Below, in pieces: positions 23,106 to 35,486 of a stretch of 64,000 bases of DNA. The number at the start of each line of letters is the position of its first letter. The stretch's first letter is position 1. Position numbers and translations under genes: made by a program. The notes under the pieces are model-generated. The model was not told the origin of the DNA. It did no database searches and saw only the letters and a list, made by a program, of their open reading frames with translations. This DNA comes from Plantago ovata. Lineage: Eukaryota; Streptophyta; Magnoliopsida; Lamiales; Plantaginaceae. Location of the stretch: positions 87,688,085 to 87,752,084 of the forward strand of contig CM051458.1 in the NCBI GenBank assembly GCA_028274465.1, given 5' to 3'.

Positions 23106-23291
23106 AGTGGTATCAGAGCGGGACTATCCGGAACTGTAGGAGCTAAGTGCCATACGAGGCAAAGTGCTACACTGTATGGGCGGTGGGAGCCACCTCTTGA
23201 GCCCGTAGGGGCCACCTCTAGAATCCTGCACGGATGGTTGGTCTCGGGACAGCGCGCAACGAGGACGTTGCGCAATTTAAGAGGGGGTGAT

Positions 23292-23594
23292 TGTAACGCC
23301 CCACATTTCAGAGGCTTAAAGGGGTTGAGAACGCTACTCATATCAACAAGGTGCACCTTTCTTTTCGGGAATCCACCTATAAGAACTTCAGAGTTAAGCG
23401 TGCTTGCTCTGGAGCAATTCTAGGATGGGTGACCCACTGGGAAGTTCCCGGTGCGCGCACGAGTGAGGACAAAGTGCGCGGATTAGAATCCGTGTTGGTC
23501 TGTGGGGCCAGCATATCACCCCGGAGAGCGCCCATGAGTAACCTTGTCGGTCCGTTGGGCTGGGTCTTGGCCGTTAGTGGGCCGGGTCGTTACA
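23292..23594 (+). repeat. Cassandra LTR 4
   Basis: 303 bp, one base shorter than the others near its 3' end (TTGGCCGTTAGTGG where LTR 5 has TTGGCCCGTTAGTGG). It is followed by internal domain 4, the first of the second internal-domain subtype. Confidence 0.93.
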
Positions 23595-23780
23595 AGTGGT
23601 ATCAGAGCGGGACTATCCGGAACTGCAGGAACTAAGTGCCATACGGGGCAAAGTGCTACACCGTATCGACGGTGGGAGCCACCTCTTGAGCCCGTAGGGG
23701 CCACCTCTAGAATCCTGCACGGATGGTTGGTCTCGGGACAGCGCGCAACGAGGACGTTGCGCAATTTAAGAGGGGGTGAT

Positions 23781-24084
23781 TGTAACGCCCCACATTTCAG
23801 AGGCTTAAAGGGGTTGAGAACGCTGCTCATATCAACAAGGTGCACCTTTCTTTTCGGGAATCCACCTATAAGAACTTCAGAGTTAAGCGTGCTTGCTCTG
23901 GAGCAATTCTAGGATGGGTGACCCACTGGAAAGTTCCCGGTGCGCGCACGAGTGAGGACAAAGTGCGCGGTTTAGAACCAGTGTTGGTCTGTGGGGCCAG
24001 CATATCACCCCGGAGAGCGCCCATGAGTAACCTTGTCGGCCCGTTGGGCTGGGTCTTGGCCCGTTAGTGGGCCGGGTCGTTACA
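23781..24084 (+). repeat. Cassandra LTR 5
   Basis: 304 bp with intact 5S-like boxes. It is followed by internal domain 5. Confidence 0.93.
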
Positions 24085-24270
24085 AGTGGTATCAGAGCGG
24101 GACTATCCGGAACTGCAGGAACTAAGTGCCATACGGGGCAAAGTGCTACACCGTATCGACGGTGGGAGCCACCTCTTGAGCCCGTAGGGGCCACCTCTAG
24201 AATCCTGCACGGATGGTTGGTCTCGGGACAGCGCGCAACGAGGACGTTGCGCAATTTAAGAGGGGGTGAT

Positions 24271-24574
24271 TGTAACGCCCCAGATTTCAGAGGCTTAAAA
24301 GGGTTGAGAACGCTACTCATACCAACAAGGTGCACCTTTCTTTTCGGGAATCCACCTATAAGAACTTCAGAGTTAAGCGTGCTTGCTCTGGAGCAATTCT
24401 AGGATGGGTGACCCACTGGGAAGTTCCCGGTGCGCGCACGAGTGAGGACAAAGTGCGCGGATTAGAACCCGTGTTGGTCTGTGGGGCCAGCATATCACCC
24501 CAGAGAGCGCCCATGAGTAACCTTGCCGGCCCGTTGGGCTGGGTCTCGGCCCGTTAGTGGGCCGGGTCGTTACA
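24271..24574 (+). repeat. Cassandra LTR 6 (terminal)
   Basis: 304 bp, ending TTACA directly before the right-hand target-site copy GATCT. It has CCCCAGATTTCAG where the other copies have CCCCACATTTCAG. Confidence 0.93.
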
Positions 24575-24719
24575 GATCTACCAAAAAGCGGAAGGATATT
24601 GTGGAATAAAAACATATTAGAGAATAAAAATAACAATCGTAATGATATTGTTTTATTTTTTTAAAGTCCTCATAGAAAATTTTTTGCACAGGGCCTCCGA
24701 ATCTCCGAGACGGCCCTGA

Positions 24720-27503
24720 GAGTCTTTCCAAACGAAGGATGAAGCTAAGATATGAGGGCATAGTGATGGACGACGGTGGTCGGCCGGCCTAGATTTTGTT
24801 TGCCACTCCATGGTGTGGAGCCAAGGTCACGACGTTGGGCAGAGGATGACAAGTGGTTTGGGCCTTGGGGTCGTGTTGTTTGCTAATTACAAGGTCACAA
24901 CTTCTACAATTAGTGTTGGAGGGTTTATTTCTTTCGGTTTCTTTGAATGTTGTTATCAACGGAAGATATCTTTTTCATTTATTTTTTAGATTGCCCTATA
25001 TAGGATGGCTTTTAACCTTTACCGATTTTATATCATTTTTTAGTTTAAGATAAACTTTGTGTTAAGTTATAGTTCTCCGGTCAAATAAATTAAATAAATG
25101 ATATTAGTAGTTACAGTTAAAAATAAACCCGCCACTTATATGTACGTATGATTATATGAATCATGAATGTTAACAAACGGAAGGGAGAAATAGTTATAAA
25201 AAAGAAAATGAAAAGAGAAGGTAGACTTTCAAGGCATGATACAAGAAGCTAGGGTCAAAGAATATCAAGAACCGATGCTGCAATCCTCAAGTAAGAAAAT
25301 GTATGAACTGATAATGTTTAAAGTTTGGAAATGGACTTTAACAGAAGTAGTAACACTGTGCATGACCGGAAAATGTGTTAGAACAGCAATGCTAGGTGGC
25401 ACGAATTGGGCAAGCACCATCATTATATTAAATGTTTGCCTGGACAACAAGTGTTTATCTATTACTCCTATTCATTATACTTTCATATTTTTTCTCCGCC
25501 ATATATAAATCATAATGACATATCGCCGTCGATGGCTAGCTATATATATAATATTATAAGCTAGATTAGGTCTCTGTGCTAAATTAGATATGATTCAAAG
25601 ACAAAATCAGAGCGTACGGTAAAGTAGGCAATTGGTGCAACTCGATTGATATATGGTGGATATTTCTAACACCCACTTAATTTTATAATGTTAAGGCCCT
25701 TAACTTGAGGGACTTTGATAATTCTATCTCATCATGTTCAACCTATTTTCAGAGTTAATTCCATTGTACACTAAACATATACGACACGTTTCGCTCTCTT
25801 TTGAGCTTTCATATTTAGGACGGGGTAGAGGAGGTGAATAGGAAAAAAAAATTAGAGTGAGAGAAAAATAGTGTTTGAGAGTATTTTGGGGAGTTTAGTA
25901 AATAAGAAAAAGTAAAATGATGATGCGTAAAAAGGAGTTATAGAAATGGAAAGGGAGATATCGGGTTATAGAGATATAAATAAGAGAAAATTACATTTTA
26001 GGGGATCTTTAGTGGTACTCATATCATTTTAAATTCCACTAGACTAGAAATATTAAAATTGGACAACTAGTGACACAACAATTACATTCTAGTACATTTT
26101 TAGGTTGACTATCCAAATTCAATTTTGGCAACCAAACATGCCTTAAAACTTTGATTAAAAAAAAAACAGAAATATAACTTAAAAACCAAATAGAAAAATA
26201 ACTTTTTTTTCCAGGAAAAATAGGCCTAAGAATTTATTTTTGTGCGTGTGAGTGTGAGGGCACGCGTGCTGGTGGTGTGATAGTGTTGTCTTAGTGAATT
26301 TTATCATTTTACTAATCGATTTTATAATTCCAGAGCTTCAATTAATTGTCCCATTTTGTTTTTTTAAATTTGGACCTTGCACACACTGCGCTCCGAACAG
26401 AGGTAACATTAAAAAAAAAATTATAGAAAAAATTAAAATAAATGGAACTTTTAAAGAAGAAGAAAAAATATTTTGATAAGTTTTTAAAGTGAAAATAAAA
26501 TTTTCTTTTTTAGGCATGTGTTTTTCTTTCTTTTAAGGCCTAAGGTATAGGCCTTGTTTGTTTGCATAATCTGATTTTGGTTGGTCAACACAAAAATGTA
26601 ATTTTGGACAAAAATGTAATTGTTAATCTAATAGGATTGTTTTTGTAATTAGAGTCATTAATTGACCTTAAAATGTTATGGACCCTATAAATAATATAGA
26701 GAGATAAATTCTGAAACAAAAACAAAAAAGGAAAAGTCTAACGACTAAAAAAGTGAATAGTGTTGAGGGGTGGTTTAAAAAGAGAATCAAAACTAATTTC
26801 CTTTTTAGAATGTGACTCTTCAAAATGAAAATAGAGTCAAACATAGTGATAGTATGGGAGTAGAATTCTGGTGTGACCCAACCCAAGCTTTTCGCAATGA
26901 CATTCAAACACAGACATATATGAACGTTAGCAAAAGGATAGAATATCATCGACAGAATTTTAATTTGTCTTCATTTAAAATTAACGTAAAACATGTAGGT
27001 AGTTTGTGGACGTACTCATATATAATAGTAGTAGTATTTATAATAAGTACTTATAAATTTTAAATGAAGACGCACGTAATCTTCCCGTAAGTGGCCTTGA
27101 AAACGAGAACTATATGCTGGGCATTGAACTTTCATCTCCTCGATCTTTTATCAAACTGATTCACTCACTGTGTCTGTATGCTTTTGTGATCGTCTCAGTA
27201 GGAAACATGAACCAAATAATATGGGCACGGTCTTTTGCTGGAAAACATTAATTACAAGACTGCTAAGCTACTACAACAGATAGAACTATAAGCTATTGCT
27301 GGCCATTCAACTTGTTAATTTTTGTCTAGTATTGCTAACATTTTGGAAAAATTTCGTAGTGGTTTTCATGTCATGTCAGTCATGCACTCATGCTACAACA
27401 AGTTTACCCCTCACTTTCGGCTGATCCACTATAGGCCCAGTTTGATCCCTTGGGATTTTTGTCCACCCCGGTTAACTACGTACCCTAACGAAGATCCAAA
27501 TAT
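24720..27503. other. Intergenic DNA, nothing recognised
   Basis: AT-rich with long A or T runs. An ORF of about 90 codons at 25236-25508 has no recognisable similarity or splice context. No RNA gene or terminal repeats were found. Confidence 0.5.
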
Positions 27504-27506
27504 TAA

Positions 27507-29532
27507 GAGACTGTTTGGCTCTATTTTTAGATGGTGTTTTAGAGCTCATGGCTAAAAATGTGAATAGGAACTCATTTTAGAGGAGATGAAAAAATTGTGT
27601 TTGGATTTATTTTTAGGAAAAATAGATGTATAGGGTAGGATAATAATGATGAGTGGAAGAGAATGTGTTTGTTTTGGTACTAGGAACGGAAATTGAGGAG
27701 AATCTTTGTGGGGTTGAGATATTTTATTAATGGGGATGTGTTGGATGATAAAATTATGAAATATGAAAAATAAAAGAAAATTGATAATTTTTTTATCAAT
27801 TGTCCATGTTGGCTGCCGAAATTTTCTTTTATTTTTTTTTTTTCCGAATTTTTTTTTTTGTAATTCTTTAGAACTTACTTTAACTGTTTTGCAATTATAT
27901 TGTCAATACATATATAAAATAGTTATTCGTTTTAGTACAATCCGAATTTAAAAACCGCTGACAAGGTAATCCTTTATTCGCAAACTTATTTAAGATGCCG
28001 ACAGCCACATGCACACTAAGGGGAAGGCCAGTTCTCCCCCGTCTCGAAACGATCCTCTGAAGTGCTCGAACTCCAATCATCGCTGGGGTTGGGCTCATAT
28101 GACGCCTCGATCAGACAATTCTTCGGAGGTGGCTGACTCGATTCCCCTGCGGGAATACCCTCGGCGTTGCAGAACATGTCGAACTGGGTGTCCCCAAAGA
28201 TTCTGATCAAAATCTCTTCTTGTGGCTCGATGCTATCGAAGTATCGAGTGGCGTACGGAAACATCTGTGTGTCATGCATGTCATTTCATAATCAACATGA
28301 ATTATAATAGTATTAATAAATTATTCATTATGGAAACATACCCGACGGACGCCGCTTCTAACCACTTTTGGAACGTAAATGGCAGTTGGGTTCCTTCGGA
28401 CACGGACATTCGGCAACTGTGTAATATACATCCAAGCATTGAATCGCATGGCCAAGTCGCTGAACTATGTAAATTGTGATTACATGTCACTATCAGGTCT
28501 TTCAAAAATCATCACATCAAATGTTAGATAACATTGGTCAACAGCCAGTTTGTTACGCACGAAATTAAGCAGACAATGATCACAATCGATTTTTTTTTTC
28601 CTTCCAGGTTTATACGAATAATTACAAAATTTACGAAGAACAAATTTCACGTGACCCCAATTAAAAAGGGTTTAAAAGAACAAATTCCAGGTTAAACGAA
28701 TAGAGATTTCACCAAGCAGTATCAAACAGGAGCAGGATATGGAATATACATTTCACCAAACAGTATGGAAAGAAATTAAAAATAATATATATACTTATAT
28801 TAAAACTTGAGTTGGCATGAGAGCTTACCGTTGGCAGTTTGTCTCTATTATAGTGGAAGAAGGAGGAGCAGCTTGCAGCGTTGCCGACGCACACGCGCCA
28901 CGCACCTCCAGTCAACCTCCGCCACCAGTCGCCGCCCTTACAGTGGCCGGAAATAAAGAAAATTAAAACATAAATATGAGCCAAGCCAAACACAGTAGTA
29001 TAATCTACTTTCAGACAACAAATCGACCACCAAGAAACCGGCCAGAGAAAATGACCCCCAAAACACAAACCCTAGCCCAAAATCTTGGAATGAAAGGCAT
29101 CGTAATTGACGAAATAGCGAAGTAATCAACAAGAATCATCCAAACTAACCTTCGCAGGCCAAATCGGAGCCCAATCGGACAAAGTCACCACTCGCCGGAA
29201 ATTACAAAGTCGGCCAAAACGAAATCGGCTCCAATGGAGTCGTAGATCGTCTAGAGACGATGACAATGGTGCGAAACTTTTCAAGCTTCGAGCGGTGTGG
29301 ACAGAGATATGGCCGGAAATAGGTTACGGGCAGCGGAGGACTTTTTTGGGGTCATCTCTCTCTGGTCTGACAAAGGCTAGAGAGAGAATGTCCAAATGAA
29401 AATAAGAAGAGGGTAAATTATCTAAAACGCTTAAAATGCCACAGTAACCAGGAAGGAGTAAAAATAGAGCCAAAGCCAACAATGTTTTTAGAGCTCTAAA
29501 ACGTTTTGGCAAAACTAGAGCCAGACAGCCGC
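27507..29532. mobile_element. PIF/Harbinger-type DNA transposon, non-autonomous, 2.0 kb
   Basis: The left end GAGACTGTTTGGCTCTA (27507) and the right end, inverted, GCGGCTGTCTGGCTCTA (ending 29532) match at most positions. Both are followed inward by GTTTTAGAGCTC. The element is flanked by TAA on both sides (27504-27506 and 29533-29535), the target preference of PIF/Harbinger. No DDE transposase was recognised. Inside, on the minus strand, lie two spliced coding exons and, at about 28850-29310, a richer sequence resembling a plant 5' UTR/promoter. Confidence 0.7.
28016..28464 (-). CDS. Unknown exons carried inside the Harbinger-type element
   Basis: Two exons join in phase 0: 28464-28342 (acceptor ACATAG, donor CGG/GTATG; starts FSDLAMRFNAWMYITQLPN) and 28264-28016 (acceptor CACACAG; starts MFPYATRYFDSIEPQEEIL). 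The second runs 82 residues to a stop and ends in an acidic, Ser-rich tail (PSDDWSSSTSEDRFETGENW). Upstream exons must exist or have been lost. I do not recognise the protein, and it has no DDE or Myb hallmark. It may be an element-encoded accessory protein or a captured host gene fragment. Confidence 0.4.
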
Positions 29533-29535
29533 TAA

Positions 29536-31299
29536 AATTTCTTTATCTTGTAGCTATACTGGATGTTTCAACTTTCAAGTTGTAAGTCTTCTATTTAGTT
29601 GGTGTGTAATATTCTCTCTCTGTACAAAAAAGATTGAAAAATGAGAAAAAAAATTGTACATCAAAAGTTTTAGAAATATGAAGGACCATCCAACAAAATG
29701 TAGATGCGTACCCAATACTAGTGTAATAGTGTTAGTACTAGCCAGTAGATTAGACAAAACCACATTAAACTTTAAGCATACACCACTAATTGAGGTATTT
29801 TGCTAAAATGACTATCCAATAAAATCCTTTATTTCAGGTGGGCCTCAAAAGAAACCAGCCCGGTTCAGAGTGAAAGAGACCTATGCTTAAGATCTTAGCA
29901 AAATGGACAAGTAAAGATCGCCCACAGGGTATTTAAAGAAAGTGCAAACACTGTGTTAATGTTGTCCCACTTCCAATACATTGGCCAACTCCTAGTCTCA
30001 AACTAGGATGTACAGTATTCATATGAGTATATGTATGTCTCAGTCTTGCAATATATTTTGGTCGCGTTCATTTTGTACATTTTTTAAACGGTAAAAATTA
30101 CACTAATTCTATATACTACTCCTATACAAACCGACACCATTTTACTGAATCGAACTAAACCACTTTATATATCTACTAGAAAACATAATAAGTTGACGCT
30201 CATTTTCGTACATATGATTGGTCAAGTCAATGACGGGATACACACACTCATTCGATACAGTATGACTCTTTCTGATTTTTAAATTTAAATGCTAAAATAG
30301 TTATGGTATTATTTTAAATTTAACAACTTTTTCTGTTTTCTACGATGCATCTGAGTAATAAGAGTTAAAAGAGTACTAGTGCAATTTGTTGAAAACAAAA
30401 GACCTAGGTGCAATTGTCAAAGGGACCACATGTAGAAAATGAAAAATGGTTAGGGTCAAATGTCAGAATTGCCCCATTTGCTTTATCATGCATTCTACAC
30501 AATGTAAAGTGATTTTATCATACTTGTTCAAAAGAAGAATGACAGTCTATAATATTTTAGTTTTACCTTTTGGAAAAATTAATATAAATAGTGTCAGGGC
30601 ACAGTAAAAAAGGGCAAAAACAAGAAATATCATCACTCCATCACTCATCAGTGCATCTTTTTCCCCTTGCTTTCTCTACTTTTCATGTGTTACTTGTACA
30701 TTAACTCTCATTCAATAGGATAGCAGTAGTAACAATCAAGACAAAAGCAAAATGTTACTGAATACTGACACCATTTTGTATCTCAAAATCAAGCATAAAT
30801 ATAGAAAAAAGATTCATAATGGCAATAATAATGATATTTAATAAATAAAAAATAAATCATATTTCTTGTTCTATCAAAATTTTGACCTGTACACTTGTTC
30901 AAATCCCTTCTCAGGCTTTGAATCTTTTCTTGGGGATAGATATCAGTTCCCCATGCCTATATTTCAACTCTTCACATTCCTCAGGGGTGATTACAAGTTG
31001 ACTGGATAAACTAAACCAACCAAAGGAATGATCCAACAAAAAACTACCTTTTCACATCCCCATATCTTGGCTGCAAGATCAAACTCACCTCCAACAGCAA
31101 TTGATTAGTTCGGCAAAAGATAGCCGGTTATGAAATGCCCTTGTTGAGATTCACGAATTCGAATCCTCTGAAGTGAATTCCTTGATATCATAGTATACCT
31201 TATTCAGGAGTGTCCTGATGAGACTAGTTCCTGTGTCGGATGGGCTTCAAGATTCAACTAAGAACTTCCGCATTTCTCATCCTGGCATGTGATGAGGTA
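29536..31299. other. Intergenic DNA downstream of the PIP5K gene
   Basis: No gene was recognised. The part adjoining 31300 should hold the 3' UTR and poly(A) signals of the minus-strand PIP5K gene. Confidence 0.5.
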
Positions 31300-34200
31300 T
31301 CACCTGTCTTCGACGAATATTCTTCCAATGAAATCTCGGAATCTTTTGGAATATAGTTTTGGGTCAACAGCTGAAATTGAGGTTGAGTCGACCTGTAAGG
31401 ACTTGTACGCATGTTCAAGCTTCTTGCTGATATCGTAGTCCTGTAATATATCAATTATTCCAAAGTAGAGGACAACTTCATGCCTCTCACCACTACGGGA
31501 AGGCGCCAAACTCCGATACCCAGTGGTGTACTCATCAAAATCACTCCTTCGAGCCATTTTCTCTGCCCGTGCTGGCATGTTGGCTCCTAGCCTTATTAAT
31601 CGCTTTCTGATAGAACAGAATAAAATCAAATACCAAACCAATGTCCCTTAATTCAATTACTAACAGTGCATGAAGTATTGGCAGATTCGCTATAACCAGA
31701 TAAATATCAATCCACAAACTGGCTGTAATCTATATACCCCACCCACACACAACTGTCATCTAGATCTAGTACTAACAGACAGACTCAAAACAATATAGCC
31801 AACCCATAATGATATACCTTCCAATAATTTCAATCATGCACAAAATCAGTGGAACAGAAATAATTAATCCCAAGCAAAAACCAAATCAACCACCCATATT
31901 GCAATTTTTGGTTTTCTCATAGGAGAATCCCAGATATTTGTATGCCATCGGAGATAATTAAATGCCAACAACTACATAGTATAAGATATGAGTGTAAGCT
32001 ATACCTTCCAGCTAACATCCTATCCATGTCCTGTAATTCGGCTTCAAGGAATCGACAACCACGGATTAGCTTTTCATTTTGATATGAATCGGTTTCATCT
32101 GGATATCAGAAAGTTCAATATATCAATGCATCCACATGGCCCAACTATTATTACTCTACTGTGCAAGATGTTGATCTGATATACTAGTTAAATTACCTGT
32201 ATGCAACATAAAAGGTGACAAACCGATTTTCTCAGCAGTACTATCATCGCGGAAATGAAGACCAACCAAAAGACTATAATCCATAATTCTCTCCGCCTCC
32301 AAGAACTCACAGTCACGGTATATTTGTCTGGAAGGAGATGTACACGAATCAGAGAATAGTCCGTAGGACAAAAGATTAAATAAAATGAAAGGGAAGGAAA
32401 CATAGAGCCAGAGTGGTACAGATCATACTAACTTGATCAGTTCTTGATACCAATTGGTTTGCAGACGGAATACAAAATTAAGATCAAGGTCCTTTAGGGT
32501 TGTGGTTTCATCAATTTCTTTGCCAGGCTTGTCAGTTGTGCGGCCATGGGATGATCCTTTCAGGTCAAACCTTTTATGTATTGGATACTCTGAACAGAAC
32601 AGGTTGCCCATAACAATGAACCTAGTCTGTTTATATTTTTACAATACAGCAGGAACTAGTTATAAGACAGTCACGTTGTAAGAACAACTCATAAACTGAA
32701 ACATAGAATTAGCAAATCACCTTAACACCCCCCACTGGTTTGACACAGTGAACTCCAAAGAACTTAGTTACAAGAGAATTTTCATACCGGCACACATGCT
32801 TGTAATAACTTGGAAGCATCTTAAGCAGCACCTGAAGAAATAAACAATGAAATTTCAATATTGCTACTGATATATATATGAATAAAATGATCAGGGATAA
32901 ATATGCATTTAATCACAGTCGGATATTGTCATCGCCAAATACAAAACAGAAGTATTTCAACTTTTGACAAGCCAAAATAACAGCAGAAACAACTAACCTT
33001 AACTTCTGACTTCCTCACTGTTTTGATCATAAACCTATCGTCCTGTGTCAAGTAAAATAAACTCCCACTCTTCCCTGGAGAGGGAAGCTCTCTTAGAGCA
33101 TCATTTCCGCAAATGGCTAACATGTAATCCGCAGGATCCACTTGAAAGACCTCCCTTAGATGTCTGATTATTAACCAAATAAAGAAATTCCCATTTAGAA
33201 TGTTTTTTAACATAGTCTTTGTACACGACATTCTAACAGCACAGAACTAACGAGGCACAAGAGCGATATTCAAAAAGAATGCACATCATACCGAAACACC
33301 ACAGGACAATAATCCTTCCACCGGAACTCCACAGACTGATGGGGCGGAGTAGTTTTGGAACCTTCCGAAGGAAACCTAGTCCAAAACTTCTCCATTGGAT
33401 CGAAATCACTCAGCTTAAGATCACGCGAGATAGAAGCATGCTTCCCTACAGAATACCTAAAACATATTCATATAACACACCAATCCATTACAATCACGCC
33501 ATACCTAAACTGAAAACACTCAAAACAAAACACATACCAAAGCCATTCAATAATTAACACATCATACCTAATACCCAACTGAAGATTAAGCATAAGCTCA
33601 TAATTCTTATGCCCTTTCGATATAGTTTGCCCCGGCTTCTTAACTTCCCCACCACCACCACCACCAAAATGATACGAATTCCTCCTAAACTGCTTAATCC
33701 CATCTCCACACAACACGGTGGCATCCACATTACTAATAATATCACAAGTAATATCCCCTTCCTCCCCGTCCGAATCCCAAATACACAAATGCGGAAACGG
33801 CCTCCCCCCAGTCCCACCCCCAACCGACGACCTCTTGTTCCCCCCTCCTCCACCACCCTCAATCACCACATCCGCGGTTCGATGAGACTCATCATTGGTC
33901 GACCATGAACCGGTATAACAATTCCCATTAGCCCAGCTAAAACTCCCATCCCCTTTAGGCACCCCATTGTCCCAATTCCCATCATACTTACTCCCATTCT
34001 TCCAAACCAAAACACCCCTACCACTAATGACACCACTCTTCCACTCACCAACATAAACATTCCCATTCTTCCACACATACCTCCCATTCCCATCCTGCAA
34101 GTTCCTCTTCCACTCCCCCTCATAACAATCCCCATTACTATAATGCTTAACCCCGTACCCATGTTTCCTATCCCCAAACCAACACCCTCTATACATTTCC

Positions 34201-34637
34201 CCATCCGACCCGATAAAAGTACCATTACCCTCCATCCGACCCGACTTAAACTCGCCTTCAAAAGTCGCTCCAGAAGGCCAAGAAAACTTCCCTTTACCAT
34301 TAACCTTCCCTTTCTTCCACTCCCCTTCGTACATACACCCATCTTTCCACAAATACTTCCCTGAGCCATGAGGCTTGTTGCTCACAAACTTCCCAATGTA
34401 CAGATCTCCGTTTGGCAAACGCTTCTCAACAACACCACTACCATTTTCCACATCATTAGAAGTTGTTGTTGTAGTAGTAGGGCTTACTCTACGGCTGGTA
34501 CCTAAGTGAGATGACTTGCTCCGAGGGATCAAAATCACTGATCTCGGAGTAGTAGTAGTTGTGGTGATGACGTCACTCTCCCTGGATTTTTTCATCTCGG
34601 TTTGTTTCGTGTTTATGAGTAGAACAGGTTCAAGCAT
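31300..34637 (-). CDS. Phosphatidylinositol-4-phosphate 5-kinase, MORN-repeat type
   Basis: Eight exons (34637-33568, 33456-33292, 33163-32998, 32831-32721, 32626-32433, 32327-32197, 32098-32005, 31606-31300) join in frame to about 745 aa, normal for plant type I/II subfamily B PIP5Ks. Exon 1 holds a Thr/Ser-rich leader and about eight MORN repeats (YIGKF, YEGEW, FEGEF, YRGCW, YEGEW, YVGEW, YDGNW, YTGSW; residues about 75-250). It ends in a Gly-rich linker. The lipid-kinase domain follows, with [36 protein letters not shown] and the metal-binding IID in [12 protein letters not shown]. The activation loop is [13 protein letters not shown]. The enzyme makes PtdIns(4,5)P2 at the plasma membrane for vesicle traffic and actin control. 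The start used is the first ATG; MKKSRES, 14 codons later, is an alternative. Confidence 0.95.
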
Positions 34638-34639
34638 TT

Positions 34640-34920
34640 TTTGTTCTTGTGTTTGAGATGATGAGAAAGGGGATGAATTATGGGGAGGGAATTTTGCCGC
34701 CGGAGAAGTTGGGTACCATTAAAACAGAGAGAGGTGGTTTGAGTTGAGCTGGCTTGTGAAGGAAGAAGAACAGTAGAGTAGAGGGAAGAAGGTTTCTGGG
34801 GAACTGAGAGAGTAGAGAGAAAGACACAGGAGAGAGAGAAGGAAAGAAAATGCAGCTGAGCTGAGATGGTGAAAATTGAACAGAAATAGTGTGTGAAGTG
34901 TGTGAGAGAGAAGAAGTGGA
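34640..34920 (-). promoter_or_regulatory. Probable 5' UTR/core promoter of PIP5K with CT-rich tract
   Basis: Directly upstream of the PIP5K ATG, 34745-34915 is dominated by GAGA repeats on the plus strand, so CT-rich on the coding strand. Pyrimidine tracts of this kind are common around plant transcription starts. No clear TATA box could be assigned. Confidence 0.45.
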
Positions 34921-35486
34921 TTAATTGTTGTAATTTATTATTTATTGTTTATTTTTAAATGTTTATTTTTAAATTACTACTAGTAAAAAGCATTGTTGTT
35001 GCACTGTTTGGGCTTTCATCGGGAAATACGTTTGCAATCTCCTTTCCTTACCTTATTATGGTAACCGATTACCGTATCTAAATCTAATCTAAGTTTCGTT
35101 ATTCTGTGTGTAACACTGTAACATTAACTAATATGTTCACAATTATACCCTCCTCCACTTGCTAACCATTTTTGCTACATTACTGTCTTAGTGCGGTTGA
35201 ACCACTATTTTAAACATTGACTACGACATTTTTTTCTAAAAAGATTACACTACTCTACTTTCTTCATTTTCTTTTTTTTTTTGTTAATGACGTAATTTCT
35301 AGATTTTATTAGTTACTTTCATAGTTAAAATATGGATTAACTTTTACCACAAATTATAAAAGATTAATAAAATTAAATTATAAAAGTAATGAAGTACAAT
35401 TTCATAATATAATTTTATTATACATTTTTCTTGTATAATATAGAATTAATTTGTAGTTAAAATTTATCTATATTTTACCTTAGTAA

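Larger units (their letters stand above)
21822..24574 (+). mobile_element. Tandem Cassandra TRIM retrotransposon array (six LTRs, five internal domains)
   Basis: A unit of 490 bp repeats: an LTR of 303-304 bp (TGTAACGCCCC to GTCGTTACA) followed by a 186-bp internal domain. The internal domain starts with a primer binding site TGGTATCAGAGC (initiator tRNA-Met) 2 nt after the LTR and ends in a purine tract (AAGAGGGGGTGA). LTRs lie at 21822-22125, 22312-22615, 22802-23105, 23292-23594, 23781-24084 and 24271-24574. The whole block is flanked by a perfect TSD, GATCT (21817-21821 and 24575-24579). Each LTR holds a 5S-rRNA-like segment (AGTTAAGCGTGCTTG, then GGATGGGTGACC), diagnostic of Cassandra. 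Nothing is coded: the 75-150 aa ORFs on both strands are by-products of the repeat. Confidence 0.95.
21430..24719. mobile_element. Possible hAT-like DNA element hosting the Cassandra array
   Basis: GGGCCTCCGATTTTTGGGGG-type text at about 21430-21475 has a roughly inverted counterpart at about 24688-24719 (GGGCCTCCGAATCTCCGAGA, then CGGCCCTG). This is the edge style of plant hAT-like transposons. The inverted repeats are only partly similar, and no 8-bp TSD was found. The Cassandra multimer sits between them. Confidence 0.3.

Noticed and set aside
21924-24402. Repeated 75-150 aa ORFs on both strands with near-identical products
   Set aside because: They recur every 490 bp because they overlie Cassandra LTR and internal sequence, and opposite strands are open at once. 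Cassandra is non-coding.
21910-24450. 5S rRNA genes in a tandem array
   Set aside because: Only part of the 5S sequence is recognisable, the region between box A and box C is diverged, and each copy lies inside an LTR with a primer binding site next to it. This is Cassandra, not rDNA.
25236-25508. 90-aa ORF in the 24.7-27.5 kb gap
   Set aside because: No recognisable similarity, no splice context, and an antisense ORF of similar size overlaps it.
33863-34369. 168-aa ORF overlapping PIP5K exon 1
   Set aside because: It is a frame-shifted shadow of the repetitive MORN-coding exon, with Gly/Met-rich composition and no domain.
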